DNA of 64,000 nt from an uncultured Enterobacteriaceae bacterium (GTDB lineage Bacteria; Pseudomonadota; Gammaproteobacteria; Enterobacterales; Enterobacteriaceae), in contig CANRKT010000003.1 of NCBI GenBank assembly GCA_947631255.1, forward strand, positions 46,038 through 110,037. The letters are read 5' to 3'. This document shows, one piece after another, positions 38,150 through 49,753 of this stretch. Under the pieces are notes generated by a model. It was not told the DNA's origin. It ran no database searches and saw only the letters and a program-made list of their open reading frames with translations. Every line of letters starts with the position of its first letter. Positions within the stretch are counted from its first letter, which is position 1. Position numbers and translations under genes: made by a program.

Positions 38150-38535
38150 TTCTGAGTTAATTTTTGAATAATTAATGCATTAGCTGGCGGAAACTCGTCA
38201 GCTAGCAATTCACTCTGTTTAACCCAGCGTCCCGGCTGCCCTTCTTTCCCCCATGGCTCACCTTCCCATTGACTGACCAAAAAGAAAGTCAGAGTAAGCT
38301 GTCTGTCAGGGAATGCGTATTCCAGTGTTTCAAAAAGCTGGAACTCAACAGCATCGATACCAATTTCCTCACGCAGCTCGCGTACCAGCGCCTGTTCAGC
38401 TGTTTCTCCTTCCTCCAGCTTACCACCAGGAAATTCCCATTTATTGGCCATATGCATGTCAGGCCTGCGCTGAGTGATAAAGATATTGCCCAGAGTGTTT
38501 TGGATAATTCCCGCAGCGATGTGTATTTTTTTCAT
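38146..38535 (-). CDS. mutT: 8-oxo-dGTP diphosphatase MutT
   Basis: A Nudix hydrolase of 129 residues that cleans 8-oxo-dGTP from the nucleotide pool and prevents A:T to C:G transversions. The Nudix box runs from G37 to I60 and includes E53, E56 and E57 (VRELREE). In E. coli mutT is the distal gene of secM-secA-mutT; here the hut cluster separates it from secA, so it must rely on its own promoter or read-through. It is convergent with yacG. Confidence 0.96.
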   Translation of the reverse strand: MKKIHIAAGIIQNTLGNIFITQRRPDMHMANKWEFPGGKLEEGETAEQALVRELREEIGIDAVEFQLFETLEYAFPDRQLTLTFFLVSQWEGEPWGKEGQPGRWVKQSELLADEFPPANALIIQKLTQN

Positions 38536-38756
38536 GCTTAACGCCTATTTACAGAAGTAACGGATAATACAAGCAGGGCATCATAGAGTGACAATAACCT
38601 TAACACTTACCATTTTTATCGCACTCTGTCAGCGGCTAAGGAACGGGCTGGCTGCTGTCTTATAAAAATAACCTTTTTCTGACAGAAAAGAAGAACCGAA
38701 AACGCGACTTTACAGAGGTACTGAACGAAAGGGGGAGATAAACTTCGGTTTATTTA

Positions 38757-38783
38757 AACCGGAGTCCCTTAAAGACCCCGGTT
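38757..38783 (-). terminator. Terminator at the end of the hut transcript
   Basis: AACCGGAGTC (38757-38766) pairs with GACCCCGGTT (38774-38783) with one mismatch. On the minus strand TAAATAAACC follows. It lies 15 bases beyond the hutT stop. Confidence 0.55.
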
Positions 38784-38797
38784 CTGCAGGAGAATAC

Positions 38798-40192
38798 TTA
38801 CTCAGTGGCAGTCTCAGTGACGGTCTCACTAACGCTTTTTTTTGCCCAAATGAACCACACCACTATCAGTAGCGCCAGCCACACCAGTCCGGCGATAAGC
38901 GCCATACGGGTCTCTTCAAACCAGCCAAGCACGACAATAACCAACCCCATAAACAGCAACGTCAGGATCGGTGCCACCGGCCAGAATGGTACCGGGAAGG
39001 CAATCTTTGACTTTTCAGCAGTGCTCATGCTGCGGCGCATTGCAAAGTGAGATAACAGGATCATCATCCATACCCAGATCGTTGCGAAAGCGGCCAGTGA
39101 GGCGATAAGCACGAAAATTTTCTCCGGAATGAGCCAGTTAAGCACTACCGCCGCCAGCAGCGATCCTCCCATGACCAACACCGTCATCCAAGGCACACCA
39201 TGACTCGAGATACGCAGACAACTTTTCGGCGCCACCCCCTCTTTTGCCATACCATACATCATGCGGCCTGCGCCAAAAATGTCGCTGTTAATGGCCGAAA
39301 TAGTGGCACTGATAACGATGATGTTGAGAATGTTCGCCGCGGCCGGAATACCCAAACCACTAAAAATCAGTACAAACGGACTGCCTTCCTGGCCAATACT
39401 GTTCCACGGAAAAATAGCCATCAGTACCGCCAGCGTACAGACGTAAAACAGCATGATACGTAGCGGAATAGTGTTGATGGCCTGGGGGATGACTTTCTTC
39501 GGATCCTGTGCTTCTGCCGCAGTGATACCAATAATTTCGATGCCACCAAAGGCGAACATCACTATCCCGATCGAGGCGATTACCCCTTCCCAGCCGTTAG
39601 GCGCAAACCCCCCGTTCTCCCACAGGTTCGAAATCCCAGTAGCCGGGAAATTTTGACCGAAACCGAAGAACATGATCCCTGCCCCGGCGGCAATCATGGC
39701 AATAATCGCCGCCACTTTTAACAGTGACAGCCAGAACTCCATTTCACCGAAGATACGCACGTGGCACAGGTTCATCGCGCCGATAAAGAAGATGATGCTC
39801 AGTACCCAGATCCAGCGTGGAACGTCGGGATACCAGAGCCCCATGTAAATACCAAACGCGGTAACATCGGCGAGGCAGACGATGATCATCTCAAAGATGT
39901 AGGTCCAGCCGGTGATAAATCCGACAAGCGGCCCAAGATAGTGACGGGCATAGCTGCCAAATGAGCCGGGAATAGCGTTGCGTACCGCCATCTCACCCAG
40001 CGCACGCATAACGATAAAGACGGCCGCACCGCCGAGGATATATGCCAGCAGCACGGCAGGCCCGGCGGTCTGGATAGCGGCAGCAGAACCATAGAATAAC
40101 CCAGTACCGATGGCGGAACCGAGTGCAATAAAACGAATATGACGGGCGTTAAGCCCGCGCAGCAAATGGGGCTGGTTGTTGTGTTGTTGCAT
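38798..40192 (-). CDS. hutT: Histidine permease of the hut cluster
   Basis: A 464-residue APC-family transporter with about twelve spans. LIALG-type entry [20 protein letters not shown] near 21-40 and [17 protein letters not shown] mark the amino acid/H+ symporter group that also includes ProY and AroP. It is the last gene of hutU-hutH-hutT, so histidine is the likely substrate. A 99-base spacer separates it from hutH. A family alternative is proline-specific ProY, but context favours histidine. Confidence 0.85.
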   Translation of the reverse strand: MQQHNNQPHLLRGLNARHIRFIALGSAIGTGLFYGSAAAIQTAGPAVLLAYILGGAAVFIVMRALGEMAVRNAIPGSFGSYARHYLGPLVGFITGWTYIFEMIIVCLADVTAFGIYMGLWYPDVPRWIWVLSIIFFIGAMNLCHVRIFGEMEFWLSLLKVAAIIAMIAAGAGIMFFGFGQNFPATGISNLWENGGFAPNGWEGVIASIGIVMFAFGGIEIIGITAAEAQDPKKVIPQAINTIPLRIMLFYVCTLAVLMAIFPWNSIGQEGSPFVLIFSGLGIPAAANILNIIVISATISAINSDIFGAGRMMYGMAKEGVAPKSCLRISSHGVPWMTVLVMGGSLLAAVVLNWLIPEKIFVLIASLAAFATIWVWMMILLSHFAMRRSMSTAEKSKIAFPVPFWPVAPILTLLFMGLVIVVLGWFEETRMALIAGLVWLALLIVVWFIWAKKSVSETVTETATE

Positions 40193-40291
40193 TTTTGAGT
40201 ATCCTGATAATTGTTTTTATGACGGCATCAATGCGTGTATGGCGGCCCAGGGGCGGCCCCCTGGCTACAGGTACAGAAAAGTGGGTTTTGG

Positions 40292-41815
40292 CTAGGCAAT
40301 ACTACAAGGCAGCAGCTTCGTCAGGTGACGTTGTGCCAAAAGAGCAATAGCAACTTCAATATCAGGTGCGAAATAACGGTCTTTGTCATAGTGGGGAACC
40401 TGTTCCCGCAGCAGCCGACGCGCCTGCTCCAACAGCGGGCTGGTAGTCAGACCTTCACGCATATCCAGTCCCTGGCAAGCTGACAGCCATTCCACGGCAA
40501 TCACACCACGGGTATTGGCAGCCATTTCCCACAAGCGACGCCCCGCAGCTGGTGCCATCGATACATGATCTTCCTGGTTTGCCGAGGTTGGCAGGCTGTC
40601 GACGCTGTGCGGGTGCGACAAGGCTTTGTTTTCACTCGACAGCGCTGCTGCGGTAACCTGAGCAATCATGAAGCCGGAGTTCACTCCACCGTTTTTCACG
40701 AGGAACGGCGGCAACTGAGACATGTGGCTGTCCATCAGCAGGGCAATACGGCGTTCTGACAGAGAACCTATTTCGGCAATCGCCAGTGCGAGGTTATCTG
40801 CCGCCATGGCAACCGGTTCCGCGTGGAAGTTACCGCCTGAGAGAACGTCGTTCTCAGCGGCAAACACCAGCGGGTTGTCGGAGACCGCGTTGGATTCAGT
40901 CAGCAGGACTTCTGCGGCATAGCGCAGTTGAGTCAGGCAGGCTCCCATCACCTGTGGCTGGCAGCGCAAAGAGTATGGATCCTGCACTTTGCTACAGTTG
41001 TGGTGCGACTGCGAAACGGCGCTGTCATCAGTGAGTACGTGGCGATACAGTGCAGCGGCATCAATCTGTCCACGCTGGCCACGTACTTCATGGATACGGG
41101 CGTCAAAGGGACGGCGTGAGCCCAGCGCCGCTTCGGTGGTCAAGGCTCCGCAAATCACCGCTGAAGCAAAGAGATCTTCCGCTTCAAACAGGCCTCGCAG
41201 CGCGAAGGCGGTGGAGGTTTGTGTGCCGTTAAGCAGCGCCAGACCCTCTTTTGCTGCCAGTGTCAGTGGCTGCAACCCGGCCTTTTTCAGTGCCTCGCGG
41301 GAAGGAAGCCACTCGCCCTGCCAGCGAGCATGACCCTCTCCCAGTAAGGTCAGAGACATATGCGCCAGCGGAGCCAGATCGCCGGAAGCACCAACGGAGC
41401 CCTTTGCCGGGATCTGCGGATAAATCCCAGCGTTGACCATGGCAATCAACATCTGAATAACCTGTAAACGAATACCGGAAAAACCACGTGCCAGGCTATT
41501 GATTTTCAGCACCATAATCAGGCGAACCATCGCATCATCCAACGGCTCACCGACGCCCGCAGCATGAGACAACACCAGCGAGCGCTGCAAATTTTCTAAA
41601 TCATCATTATCGATACGAGCCGAGGCCAATAGACCAAACCCGGTGTTGATCCCGTAAGCGGTACGCCCTTCCGCCATAATGGCGTTGACGCAGGCCACGC
41701 TTTCATTGATGGCAGCAAAGGCACTCTCGTCGAGCGTCAGGTGCAGTGGCTGATGGTATACGTTACGCAGCTGCGCCAAAGTCAGTTTGCCAGGGGTAAA
41801 TGTTAAGGTTTTCAT
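40292..41815 (-). CDS. hutH: Histidine ammonia-lyase
   Basis: HutH removes ammonia from L-histidine to give urocanate, the first step of the hut pathway. The 507-residue protein carries the A143-S144-G145 triad ([16 protein letters not shown]) that forms the electrophilic MIO prosthetic group. Other motifs are [10 protein letters not shown] and [11 protein letters not shown]. It begins two bases after the hutU stop, a tight operon junction. Confidence 0.97.
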   Translation of the reverse strand: MKTLTFTPGKLTLAQLRNVYHQPLHLTLDESAFAAINESVACVNAIMAEGRTAYGINTGFGLLASARIDNDDLENLQRSLVLSHAAGVGEPLDDAMVRLIMVLKINSLARGFSGIRLQVIQMLIAMVNAGIYPQIPAKGSVGASGDLAPLAHMSLTLLGEGHARWQGEWLPSREALKKAGLQPLTLAAKEGLALLNGTQTSTAFALRGLFEAEDLFASAVICGALTTEAALGSRRPFDARIHEVRGQRGQIDAAALYRHVLTDDSAVSQSHHNCSKVQDPYSLRCQPQVMGACLTQLRYAAEVLLTESNAVSDNPLVFAAENDVLSGGNFHAEPVAMAADNLALAIAEIGSLSERRIALLMDSHMSQLPPFLVKNGGVNSGFMIAQVTAAALSSENKALSHPHSVDSLPTSANQEDHVSMAPAAGRRLWEMAANTRGVIAVEWLSACQGLDMREGLTTSPLLEQARRLLREQVPHYDKDRYFAPDIEVAIALLAQRHLTKLLPCSIA

Positions 41816-41817
41816 GA

Positions 41818-43503
41818 TTAGCGATGTCCTTGTGTTGCAGCGACCATAGGAAGATTGAGCTCCTGCTCGGCAGCACAGTCGATTGCAATATCGTACCCAG
41901 CATCGGCGTGGCGCATCACCCCTGTCGCCGGATCGTTGTGTAGCACGCGGGCGATACGCGCTGCCGCTTCGTCGGTGCCGTCACAGACAATAACCATGCC
42001 AGAGTGCTGGGAAAATCCCATTCCTACACCCCCACCATGGTGCAGGGACACCCATGTCGCGCCGCTCGCAGTATTCAGCAACGCATTCAGCAGCGGCCAG
42101 TCAGAAACCGCGTCAGAACCATCGCGCATGGCTTCAGTTTCACGGTTAGGACTGGCCACTGAACCAGAATCCAGGTGGTCGCGACCGATAACAATAGGTG
42201 CGGAAACTTCACCTCTGCGTACCATTTCGTTAAACGCCAGGCCAAGCTTCTGACGCCACTCCAGGCCCACCCAGCAGATACGTGCCGGCAGTCCCTGGAA
42301 GCTAATGCGTTCGCGCGCCATATCCAGCCACTGGTGCAGATACTTATCGTCTTTGATAATTTCCTTCACTTTGGCATCCGTTGTATAAATGTCCTGCGGA
42401 TCACCTGACAATGCCACCCAGCGGAACGGACCAATACCCCGGCAAAACAGCGGACGAATATAGGCCGGTACGAAACCCGGGAAATCAAATGCATTGCTGA
42501 CGCCCATCTCTTTGGCCATTTGGCGAATATTGTTACCGTAGTCAAAAGTCGGAACACCCTGCTTACTGAAGGCCAGCATCGCACTGACGTGCTCTGCCAT
42601 CGAACGTTTTGCCGCTTCAACCGTACCCTGCGGATCTGATCCCGCTTTGCGCTGATACTCTTCCCACGTCCAGCCTTGTGGCAGGTAACCGTACAGCGGA
42701 TCATGTGCGCTGGTCTGGTCGGTAACCATATCCGGGCGCACACCGCGTTTTACCAGCTCTGGCACAATATCCGCCGCATTACCGCATAAGGCGATAGACA
42801 CGGCTTTGCCTTCTGAGGTGTACTTTTTGATACGCGCCAACGCATCAATGAGCGAGGTCGCCTGCTCATCCACATAGCGGGTACGCAAACGGAAATCGAT
42901 ACGGCTCTGCTGGCATTCAATATTCAACGAGCAAGCACCGGCGAGAGTGGCCGCCAGAGGCTGCGCACCGCCCATACCACCCAGACCGGCAGTTAATACC
43001 CAGCGTCCCTGCAGGCTGCCGTTGTAGTGCTGACGACCGGCTTCAACGAAGGTTTCGTAAGTCCCCTGCACAATGCCCTGGCTACCGATATAGATCCAGC
43101 TGCCTGCGGTCATCTGACCGTACATTGCCAGACCTTTAGCATCAAGCTCATTGAAATGCTCCCAAGTCGCCCAGTGTGGAACAAGGTTGGAGTTGGCAAT
43201 CAACACACGCGGTGCATTGCTGTGGGTTTGAAATACCCCCACCGGCTTACCGGACTGCACCAGCAGTGTTTCATCATCTTCAAGCTGAGTCAGTGCCTTG
43301 ACGATAGCGTCATAGCATTCCCAGTTACGTGCCGCACGGCCGATACCACCGTAAACCACCAGTTCATGCGGGTTTTCCGCTACGTCCGGATCCAGATTGT
43401 TCATCAGCATGCGCAATGGAGCTTCGGTCAGCCAGCTTTTGGCCGTGAGTTCAGTACCACGCGGGGCGCGTATCTCCTGACGACGGAATTTGGTTAGCGA
43501 CAT
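41818..43503 (-). CDS. hutU: Urocanate hydratase
   Basis: HutU converts urocanate to 4-imidazolone-5-propionate with tightly bound NAD+. It has 561 residues, the usual length. [12 protein letters not shown] (171-182) is the NAD-binding loop, and [17 protein letters not shown] lies near the C-terminus. ATG 43503 has TCAGGAGAAAAC upstream. It is the first gene of hutU-hutH-hutT, with a promoter and operator 50-70 bases ahead. Confidence 0.97.
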   Translation of the reverse strand: MSLTKFRRQEIRAPRGTELTAKSWLTEAPLRMLMNNLDPDVAENPHELVVYGGIGRAARNWECYDAIVKALTQLEDDETLLVQSGKPVGVFQTHSNAPRVLIANSNLVPHWATWEHFNELDAKGLAMYGQMTAGSWIYIGSQGIVQGTYETFVEAGRQHYNGSLQGRWVLTAGLGGMGGAQPLAATLAGACSLNIECQQSRIDFRLRTRYVDEQATSLIDALARIKKYTSEGKAVSIALCGNAADIVPELVKRGVRPDMVTDQTSAHDPLYGYLPQGWTWEEYQRKAGSDPQGTVEAAKRSMAEHVSAMLAFSKQGVPTFDYGNNIRQMAKEMGVSNAFDFPGFVPAYIRPLFCRGIGPFRWVALSGDPQDIYTTDAKVKEIIKDDKYLHQWLDMARERISFQGLPARICWVGLEWRQKLGLAFNEMVRRGEVSAPIVIGRDHLDSGSVASPNRETEAMRDGSDAVSDWPLLNALLNTASGATWVSLHHGGGVGMGFSQHSGMVIVCDGTDEAAARIARVLHNDPATGVMRHADAGYDIAIDCAAEQELNLPMVAATQGHR

Positions 43504-43543
43504 CGTTGTTTTCTCCTGAGGGGAAACGGTTAATATGTGAACA

Positions 43544-43572
43544 CATATACTTGCCTATACAACCTTGCTCAA
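43544..43572 (-). promoter_or_regulatory. hutU promoter with a HutC-type operator in the spacer
   Basis: On the minus strand TTGAGC (43567-43572) and TATATG (43544-43549) are 17 bases apart. Between them lies TTGTATAGGCAA (43551-43562), also seen before hutI as TTGTATAGACA. A repressor bound there would block RNA polymerase directly. An adjacent palindrome, ATATGTGAACACATAT (43533-43548), overlaps the -10 region. Confidence 0.65.
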
Positions 43573-43645
43573 GTGAATTTCTAACAAATTTGATACATTT
43601 TTATTGTATTGCGTCAGTAATCACGTTTTTGCTGACGCAGAGATA

Positions 43646-44404
43646 TCAGGAGCTAAAATGACCCTGTAAACGGTAGCGGCTACCGGGGAAAAGTAGGTTA
43701 GCAAGGGAGACTATATGCGAAGTAGACCAGGTACGGCGGCGGATCAGCAAGCAGGGGGCATGCTCTTTAATATGCAATAAACGGCAATCATCCAGTGTGG
43801 CGGCGACAGCCTCCACGATGTGCTCCCCTTCCGTCAGAGGCGCAATCAACGACAGATAAGCGTGCGGCGTGGTGGTGGAGTAATCCTGTTGCAGATAATC
43901 AGGCACGATGGCGGCGTTGACAATACGATCCTCAATCTGCACTGGGGTGTCATTTTCGAAATGCACCATCCTTGAATGGAAAATACGCGTTCCCTCCAGC
44001 ACCTCCAGGGCCGCAGCCTGGATGAGGTCGGCACGAGTCTCTTCGAGCAGCAGTACTTCACAGCGGTGCTGATGGTTACGGGCGGTTATCTCATCGGCAA
44101 TGCTGCGGATTTCAAACAACGCCGATTTTCCCTTTGCCTCAGCGACAAAAGTGCCAACCCCCTGCAGCCGTACCAGTAAGCCTGCATCTGTCATTTCACG
44201 CACCGCGCGGTTGACCGTCCCCCGGCTGAAACCAAACTGCGCGACCAGTTCTGCTTCCGACGGTATGCGATCATGCGGTTGCCAGACTCCTGTGTAAATC
44301 TTCTCGCTGATAGCCTGCTTCACTTTCTCATAAAATGGCACCGGCGCGCTGGCGGGTGCGAGTCTGGGGGAATACATAGCGCTGGCGTTCCTTTTATCTG
44401 ACAT
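43646..44404 (-). CDS. hutC: Histidine utilisation repressor HutC
   Basis: A GntR/HutC-subfamily repressor of 252 residues. The N-terminal winged helix includes FYEKVKQAISEKIYTGVWQP, IPSEAELVAQFGFSRGTVNR and the wing RLQGVGTFVAE; the C-terminal UTRA domain binds the inducer (urocanate in this family). A longer, Pro/Ala-rich N-terminus of about 20 residues precedes the helix. It lies downstream of hutI-hutG, so it likely controls both hut units and itself. Confidence 0.94.
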   Translation of the reverse strand: MSDKRNASAMYSPRLAPASAPVPFYEKVKQAISEKIYTGVWQPHDRIPSEAELVAQFGFSRGTVNRAVREMTDAGLLVRLQGVGTFVAEAKGKSALFEIRSIADEITARNHQHRCEVLLLEETRADLIQAAALEVLEGTRIFHSRMVHFENDTPVQIEDRIVNAAIVPDYLQQDYSTTTPHAYLSLIAPLTEGEHIVEAVAATLDDCRLLHIKEHAPCLLIRRRTWSTSHIVSLANLLFPGSRYRLQGHFSS

Positions 44405-44453
44405 CGTCGGCGAATTCAGCGGAGTATATCCTTATTTTTAAAACAGGGTGATC

Positions 44454-45407
44454 TTACCACCAGTGTAAAATTTGCCATGCGAGACGCGCTGCGACTTTCG
44501 CTCCCTGCCCTTCACGGTCGAATGTGGGATTAAATTCTACCAGGTCGACTGCCTGAAGCTTACCACTGCGACACAGCGGTTCAACTATCCTCAGCAGCAG
44601 CATCAGCGGGATCCCAAGCGGCGCAGGAGCCGAGACTGCAGGCATTTCCCACGCGGGTAAGACATCAAGATCGATAGTCAGGTAGATGCTATCATAACTG
44701 TCGATCACCCGGTAAATCTCCGGCAGCGCACGCTCCTCCATCGTGTTTAACACGTCAAGATCCTCAATCACAGTGACATGACGATGTGCCGCCTCTTCCC
44801 ACAGTGCCGCGGTATTTGCCGCCAGGCTTGCGCCCATGCAGGTATAGTGAAAACCACGCTGCTGCGCCTCGCAGTACAGTGCCAGCTGGCGGAAAGGAGT
44901 ACCGGAACTGGCATGCGGTGCATGGCGTAAATCCAGATGTGCATCGAGGTTAACAATGCCAATCCGCTCATTGGGAAACGCATTCAGCACTGCGGAACCA
45001 TGCCCGAATGCGGTTTCATGTCCCCCACCAAAAACCAGAGTGCGCATCCCGGCCTGCAGGCAAGCCAGCACTGCATCGTGGAGAGCCTGCTGCGCGGCTT
45101 CCAGTTTTTCTGGCTCCGCGCGAATGTTCCCCATCTCTACAAGCCACTCATGACCGCGATAGCTGGCCATATTTGCCAGCGCTCTACGCAGAATATCCGG
45201 GCCTTGTGCCGCGCCAGTCCGTCCCTGATTGCGTTTCACTCCTTCGTCACATTCAAACCCCAACAATGCGATTTTGCCGCGATGGCTTTGCGGGGTAAAA
45301 TCACCACCGTTGGCAATCGACTGAAACAGGCGCAGTGCGTTGGGAGCCTCGTGGCTGTCATCACGTCCCTGCCAGAGTGAAGGAACTACCGGGTGCCACA
45401 GATCCAT
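44454..45407 (-). CDS. hutG: Formimidoylglutamase
   Basis: A ureohydrolase (arginase fold, 317 residues) that splits N-formimidoyl-L-glutamate into glutamate and formamide, the last step of the pathway. Two-metal ligands are in GGGHE (127-131), LDAHLDLR (154-161) and TIDLDVLP. Its ATG lies 22 bases inside hutI, so the genes overlap and are coupled. Confidence 0.95.
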   Translation of the reverse strand: MDLWHPVVPSLWQGRDDSHEAPNALRLFQSIANGGDFTPQSHRGKIALLGFECDEGVKRNQGRTGAAQGPDILRRALANMASYRGHEWLVEMGNIRAEPEKLEAAQQALHDAVLACLQAGMRTLVFGGGHETAFGHGSAVLNAFPNERIGIVNLDAHLDLRHAPHASSGTPFRQLALYCEAQQRGFHYTCMGASLAANTAALWEEAAHRHVTVIEDLDVLNTMEERALPEIYRVIDSYDSIYLTIDLDVLPAWEMPAVSAPAPLGIPLMLLLRIVEPLCRSGKLQAVDLVEFNPTFDREGQGAKVAARLAWQILHWW

Positions 45408-46630
45408 GCTGTCACCTCACCACGAAAAATTCGTTGCCAGAGTGGATTACGCCCTGGTTCATAAACGATTTCGACCGGGTGCTGCGCATCCCAAATAACA
45501 AAATCGGCCACAAACCCAGCAGCGAGCTGACCATGGGTACCCTGACGCCCCAGCGCCCTCGCGGCATGTCGGGTTACTCCGGCCCAAGCCTCCTCCGGCG
45601 TCAGGCCAAATTTCACGCAGGCCATGTTCATTGAGAGATGCAGACTGGCGAATGGACTGGTTCCAGGGTTGTAGTCGGTGGCAACCGCCATCGGCACCTG
45701 CAATTCGCGTAGCAACGCAATCGGTGGTTTATGGGTTTCATTGAGGAAATAGAACGCTCCCGGAAGCAGTACGGCCACAGTGCCACCCAGCTGCATGGCG
45801 ACCACGCCGTCGCGTTCAAGGTACTCAATATGATCGGCAGACAGCCCCTGGTAACGCCCGACCAATTGCGCGCCACCGAGGGATGAGAGCTGCTCTACGT
45901 GTCCCTTCACCGGAATACCAAAATCGCAGGCAGTACGGAATACTCGCTCCGTTTGCGCCGGACTAAAGCCGACGTTCTCGCAAAAAACATCCACCGCTTC
46001 GAACAGATTTTTCTGCCACAGTACGGGTAATATAGTGTCACAGACCAGGGAAATATATTCATCAGCGAGGTCTTTATACTCTGGAGGGGTAGCATGGGCT
46101 GCAAGCAGCGTACGGCTCACCTCACAGGGATTCGCCTGTGCCAGCGCTCCGGCAACCTGCAACATTTTCTCTTCGTTTTCCAGATCCAATCCATACCCGG
46201 ATTTTATCTCGATGGTGGTCATCCCTTCACGCATCAGTCGGTTCAGCCGTTCCTGAGCAAGCGACTGGAGCTGTTCTGCAGAACTCTCCCGGGTCGCCCG
46301 CACCGTCGAGCTAATGCCACCGCCTGCTGCGCTGATTTGCTGGTATGACACGCCGTTTAGCCGTTGTTCCCACTCCTGCGCACGGTTGCCACCAAAAATA
46401 AGGTGTGTATGACAGTCGATAAGACCCGGCGTAATGAGCCTGCCGCCAACGTCGATGACGTGAGCGCCACTGGTGGGAATCTCTGCATCCGGAACGATGG
46501 CGTGAATATACCCTCCGCGCACGATAAGTGCATGATTGTCGAGCAGACCATAAGGCTGTGGACGTAACGGATCTAGCGTTGCCAGGCGAGCGTTGCGCCA
46601 GATGCGGTCTTCTGCGATCAGTTCAGTCAT
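45386..46630 (-). CDS. hutI: Imidazolonepropionase
   Basis: HutI hydrolyses 4-imidazolone-5-propionate to N-formimidoyl-glutamate. It is an amidohydrolase-fold metalloenzyme of 414 residues with the metal-binding HTHLIFGG after [16 protein letters not shown] in the middle and [10 protein letters not shown] near residue 320. It is the first gene of the hutI-hutG-hutC unit, with a promoter and operator just upstream. Confidence 0.96.
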   Translation of the reverse strand: MTELIAEDRIWRNARLATLDPLRPQPYGLLDNHALIVRGGYIHAIVPDAEIPTSGAHVIDVGGRLITPGLIDCHTHLIFGGNRAQEWEQRLNGVSYQQISAAGGGISSTVRATRESSAEQLQSLAQERLNRLMREGMTTIEIKSGYGLDLENEEKMLQVAGALAQANPCEVSRTLLAAHATPPEYKDLADEYISLVCDTILPVLWQKNLFEAVDVFCENVGFSPAQTERVFRTACDFGIPVKGHVEQLSSLGGAQLVGRYQGLSADHIEYLERDGVVAMQLGGTVAVLLPGAFYFLNETHKPPIALLRELQVPMAVATDYNPGTSPFASLHLSMNMACVKFGLTPEEAWAGVTRHAARALGRQGTHGQLAAGFVADFVIWDAQHPVEIVYEPGRNPLWQRIFRGEVTAWICGTR

Positions 46631-46649
46631 AATGTTTACTTGTCATGGG

Positions 46650-46688
46650 TTGTATAGACATTTATTTTCATTACACTGTACTTGTCAA
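46650..46688 (-). promoter_or_regulatory. hutI promoter with HutC-type operator
   Basis: On the minus strand TTGACA (46683-46688) is followed 17 bases later by ATAAAT (46660-46665), a weak -10. TTGTATAGACA on the plus strand (46650-46660) abuts the -10 and matches the hutU operator in reverse orientation. HutC repression of both hut units is the simple reading. Confidence 0.55.
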
Positions 46689-46716
46689 TAAAGGCTTAGA
46701 GAAATGTTGGTTTTTT

Positions 46717-46822
46717 GTGACTCTCAACCTCATTTCATTCGTCTTTAGAGTCACGAAGAAGAGCATGTCTACCTGAAGCAACGGTTAGTCGACGCCATAT
46801 TGGGTAAAAGAGTGCTTCAGGT
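46717..46822 (+). repeat. Two inverted repeats ahead of the small frame
   Basis: GTGACTCT (46717-46724) pairs with AGAGTCAC (46747-46754), and ACCTGAAGCA (46771-46780) pairs exactly with TGCTTCAGGT (46813-46822). Both could fold in RNA from either strand. The second would close next to the ribosome site at 46825-46829. Confidence 0.5.
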
Positions 46823-46832
46823 GAAAGGTATT

Positions 46833-46907
46833 ATGGGTATTGTTGCGGGGGTGAGTTCTTTGAGAATGGCGGTCAGTGCGTTAATGGCACTGATCTTCTG
46901 GCATTAA
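46833..46907 (+). CDS. Possible 24-residue hydrophobic small protein
   Basis: The frame starts MGIVAGVSSLRMAVSALMAL and ends IFWH before TAA. AAAGG sits four bases ahead of the ATG. Upstream are two long inverted repeats (46717-46754 and 46771-46822), the second ending just before the ribosome site, and a hairpin follows 6 bases after the stop. The product would be a single membrane helix with one Arg. This layout resembles type I toxins or regulatory leader peptides, but I recognise no family. Chance cannot be excluded for so short a frame. Confidence 0.35.
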   Translation: MGIVAGVSSLRMAVSALMALIFWH

Positions 46908-46912
46908 ATCTG

Positions 46913-46935
46913 AGGAGGAAAACAAGTTTCCTCCT
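46913..46935. terminator. Hairpin between the small frame and secA
   Basis: AGGAGGAAA and TTTCCTCCT form a 9-bp stem with a five-base loop. GTATTTAG follows on the plus strand and CAGATTTAA on the minus strand. It may end the small transcript and secA, but has no long T run. Confidence 0.45.
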
Positions 46936-46982
46936 GTATTTAGCCCATTATGCAATGCGTATACGCACTACAGAAAGAGGGA

Positions 46983-49688
46983 TTAGTGTAAACGACCATG
47001 ACACTGTTTGTATTTTTTACCTGAACCACATGGGCATGGATCGTTACGACCGATTTTACGGTCGCCTTGTCCCGCTGCCAGTGATTGTGCTGCCTGAGTG
47101 TCATCATCAATGTGACTCAGTTGCTGCATACGGGCCAGACGCTCCGCTTCTTCACGACGCTGTTCTTCCATTGCCTCAATTTCTTCTGGCAGACGCACCT
47201 GAACTTTACTCAAGGTACTGATCACTTCGTACTTCAGAGATTCCAGCATTGCACTAAACATGGAGAAAGACTCACGTTTGTACTCTTGCTTAGGATCTTT
47301 TTGCGCATAACCGCGTAAATGAATACCCTGACGCAGGTAGTCCATTGCAGCCAAGTGCTCTTTCCACAAGGAGTCCAGCGTCTGCAACATGACACCTTTT
47401 TCAAAGTGACGCATCGCTTCTGCACCGACAATCTCTTCTTTACGCTGATACAGTTCCAGCGCCTGCTGATGAATACGTTCACGCAGCGTTTCTTCGTGCA
47501 GTTCAGGTTCTTTATCCAGCCACTCTTTAATCGGCAAGTCCAGATCAAAGTCATTTTTCAGACGTTCTTGCAGGCCTTCGATATCCCACATCTCTTCCAG
47601 TGACTGTGGTGGAACATAGGCATCAATAGTCGCTTTAAACACATCATCACGGATGCTGTTGATGGTTTCACTGACATCCGACACATCCAGCAGTTCATTA
47701 CGCTGGGTATAGATAGCCCGGCGCTGATCGCTGGCAACATCATCATATTCCAGCAGCTGCTTACGAATATCAAAGTTGCGACTTTCAACTTTACGCTGAG
47801 CATTGGCAATTGCTTTAGTCACCCATGGGTGCTCGATAGCTTCGCCTGGTTTCATCCCTAGTTTACGCATCATGTTCGATACGCGATCAGAGGCGAATAT
47901 ACGCATCAGGGCATCTTCCATAGAGAGGTAGAAGCGTGAAGAACCGGCATCCCCCTGACGTCCCGCACGGCCACGTAACTGGTTATCAATACGACGCGAT
48001 TCATGACGTTCAGTACCGATAATATGCAAGCCACCAGAAGCCAGTACGGCATCGTGACGGACTTTCCAGTCAGCTTTGATCTGCTCAATTTGCTCCGGAG
48101 TCGGTGAGTCAAGCTGAGCAACTTCAGCCTGCCAGCTTCCCCCCAGCATGATGTCAGTCCCTCGACCTGCCATGTTGGTCGCAATGGTCACTGTCCCAGG
48201 ATAACCTGCCTGAGCGATAATACCAGCTTCGTTGGCATGGAATTTTGCGTTCAGAACATTATGTTTAATGCCTGCTTTAGTCAGTTCCTGAGAGATAACT
48301 TCTGATTTTTCAATCGAGATAGTACCGACCAGCGATGGCTGACCATTAGCGGTACGTTCTTTGATATCTTCTATGATCGCAGCGATTTTATCCATTTCAG
48401 TCATATAGACCAGGTCTGGCATATCTTTACGAACCATCGGGCGGTTAGTCGGTACGACGATAGTATCTAGCTTATAAATAGAGCTAAATTCAAATGCTTC
48501 AGTATCAGCAGTACCCGTCATACCCGCCAGTTTTTGGTACAAACGGAAGTAGTTCTGGAAGGTAATAGAAGCCAGTGTCTGGTTTTCATTCTGGATCTCA
48601 ACACCTTCTTTTGCTTCTACTGCCTGGTGTAAACCATCAGACCAACGACGACCCGCCATAGTACGACCGGTGTGTTCATCAACAATAACGACTTCACCGT
48701 CTTTAACAATATAGTCAATATCGCGGGTAAACAGAGCGTGAGCACGCAGAGCAGCGGTTACATGGTGCATCAGCATAATGTTGGTTGGGGAGTACAATGA
48801 TTCTCCCTCGTCCATAATGCCTTGTTGTACCAGCAACTCTTCAATGATTATCAGACCACGTTCGGTCAAATGTACCTGACGTGACTTTTCGTCTACCGAG
48901 AAGTGACCTTCACCTTGAAAGGTATCGGAGTCTTCTTTTTCCTGACGAATAAGGTGTGGAATAATTTTATCCACTTTCTTATAAAGTTCGGAGCTGTCTT
49001 CTGCCGGGCCTGAGATGATAAGCGGGGTACGGGCTTCATCAATCAGAATGGAGTCGACCTCATCCACCAACGCATAGTTAAGTTTGCGCTGTACGCGATC
49101 TTCAGGACTAAATGCCATGTTGTCACGCAGGTAGTCAAAACCATATTCGTTGTTGGTTCCGTAAGTAATATCTGCAGCATAAGCTTCACGTTTCGCCGGT
49201 GCAGGCATGTTAGGCAAGTTAATGCCCACACTCAGACCCAGGAATTCAAATAACGGACGGTTATTTTCGGCGTCACGCTGTGCAAGATAGTCGTTCACTG
49301 TAACCACATGCACACCTTTACCGGTCAGACCATTAAGGTAAGCAGGCAGCGTTGCGGTCAGGGTTTTACCTTCACCCGTACGCATTTCTGCGATACAGCG
49401 TTCATTCAGTACCATACCGCCGAGTAACTGCACGTCAAAGTGACGCATACCAAATACACGCTTACTGGCTTCACGTACCACAGCAAAGGCTTCTGGCAAC
49501 AAGCTTTCCAGGGTTTCACCTTTTTCAAGACGCCCACGGAACTCATCGGTTTTCGCTTTCAGTTCTTCGTCTGACAGCTTTTCCATGGCGGGTTCCATGC
49601 CATTGATGACACCCACCTGCTTGCGCATACGGCGCAGGGTACGATCGTTACGACTGCCAAAAACTTTCGTTAGTAATTTAGTTAACAT
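46983..49688 (-). CDS. secA: Preprotein translocase ATPase SecA
   Basis: The motor that pushes unfolded preproteins through SecYEG. The 901 residues include Walker A GEGKT (105-109), the DEAD-type VDEVDS near 208-213, the second nucleotide domain with [10 protein letters not shown] and [10 protein letters not shown], and a C-terminal SecB/zinc motif (C885-x-C887 ... C896-H897). SecM lies directly upstream and senses secretion. mutT, normally next downstream, is displaced by the hut cluster. Confidence 0.98.
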   Translation of the reverse strand: MLTKLLTKVFGSRNDRTLRRMRKQVGVINGMEPAMEKLSDEELKAKTDEFRGRLEKGETLESLLPEAFAVVREASKRVFGMRHFDVQLLGGMVLNERCIAEMRTGEGKTLTATLPAYLNGLTGKGVHVVTVNDYLAQRDAENNRPLFEFLGLSVGINLPNMPAPAKREAYAADITYGTNNEYGFDYLRDNMAFSPEDRVQRKLNYALVDEVDSILIDEARTPLIISGPAEDSSELYKKVDKIIPHLIRQEKEDSDTFQGEGHFSVDEKSRQVHLTERGLIIIEELLVQQGIMDEGESLYSPTNIMLMHHVTAALRAHALFTRDIDYIVKDGEVVIVDEHTGRTMAGRRWSDGLHQAVEAKEGVEIQNENQTLASITFQNYFRLYQKLAGMTGTADTEAFEFSSIYKLDTIVVPTNRPMVRKDMPDLVYMTEMDKIAAIIEDIKERTANGQPSLVGTISIEKSEVISQELTKAGIKHNVLNAKFHANEAGIIAQAGYPGTVTIATNMAGRGTDIMLGGSWQAEVAQLDSPTPEQIEQIKADWKVRHDAVLASGGLHIIGTERHESRRIDNQLRGRAGRQGDAGSSRFYLSMEDALMRIFASDRVSNMMRKLGMKPGEAIEHPWVTKAIANAQRKVESRNFDIRKQLLEYDDVASDQRRAIYTQRNELLDVSDVSETINSIRDDVFKATIDAYVPPQSLEEMWDIEGLQERLKNDFDLDLPIKEWLDKEPELHEETLRERIHQQALELYQRKEEIVGAEAMRHFEKGVMLQTLDSLWKEHLAAMDYLRQGIHLRGYAQKDPKQEYKRESFSMFSAMLESLKYEVISTLSKVQVRLPEEIEAMEEQRREEAERLARMQQLSHIDDDTQAAQSLAAGQGDRKIGRNDPCPCGSGKKYKQCHGRLH

Positions 49689-49753
49689 AATAAATTCTCA
49701 AATACTTTCGTCTTTACGGATAATAAATTAGAGTCATAATTAAAGGTGATTAA

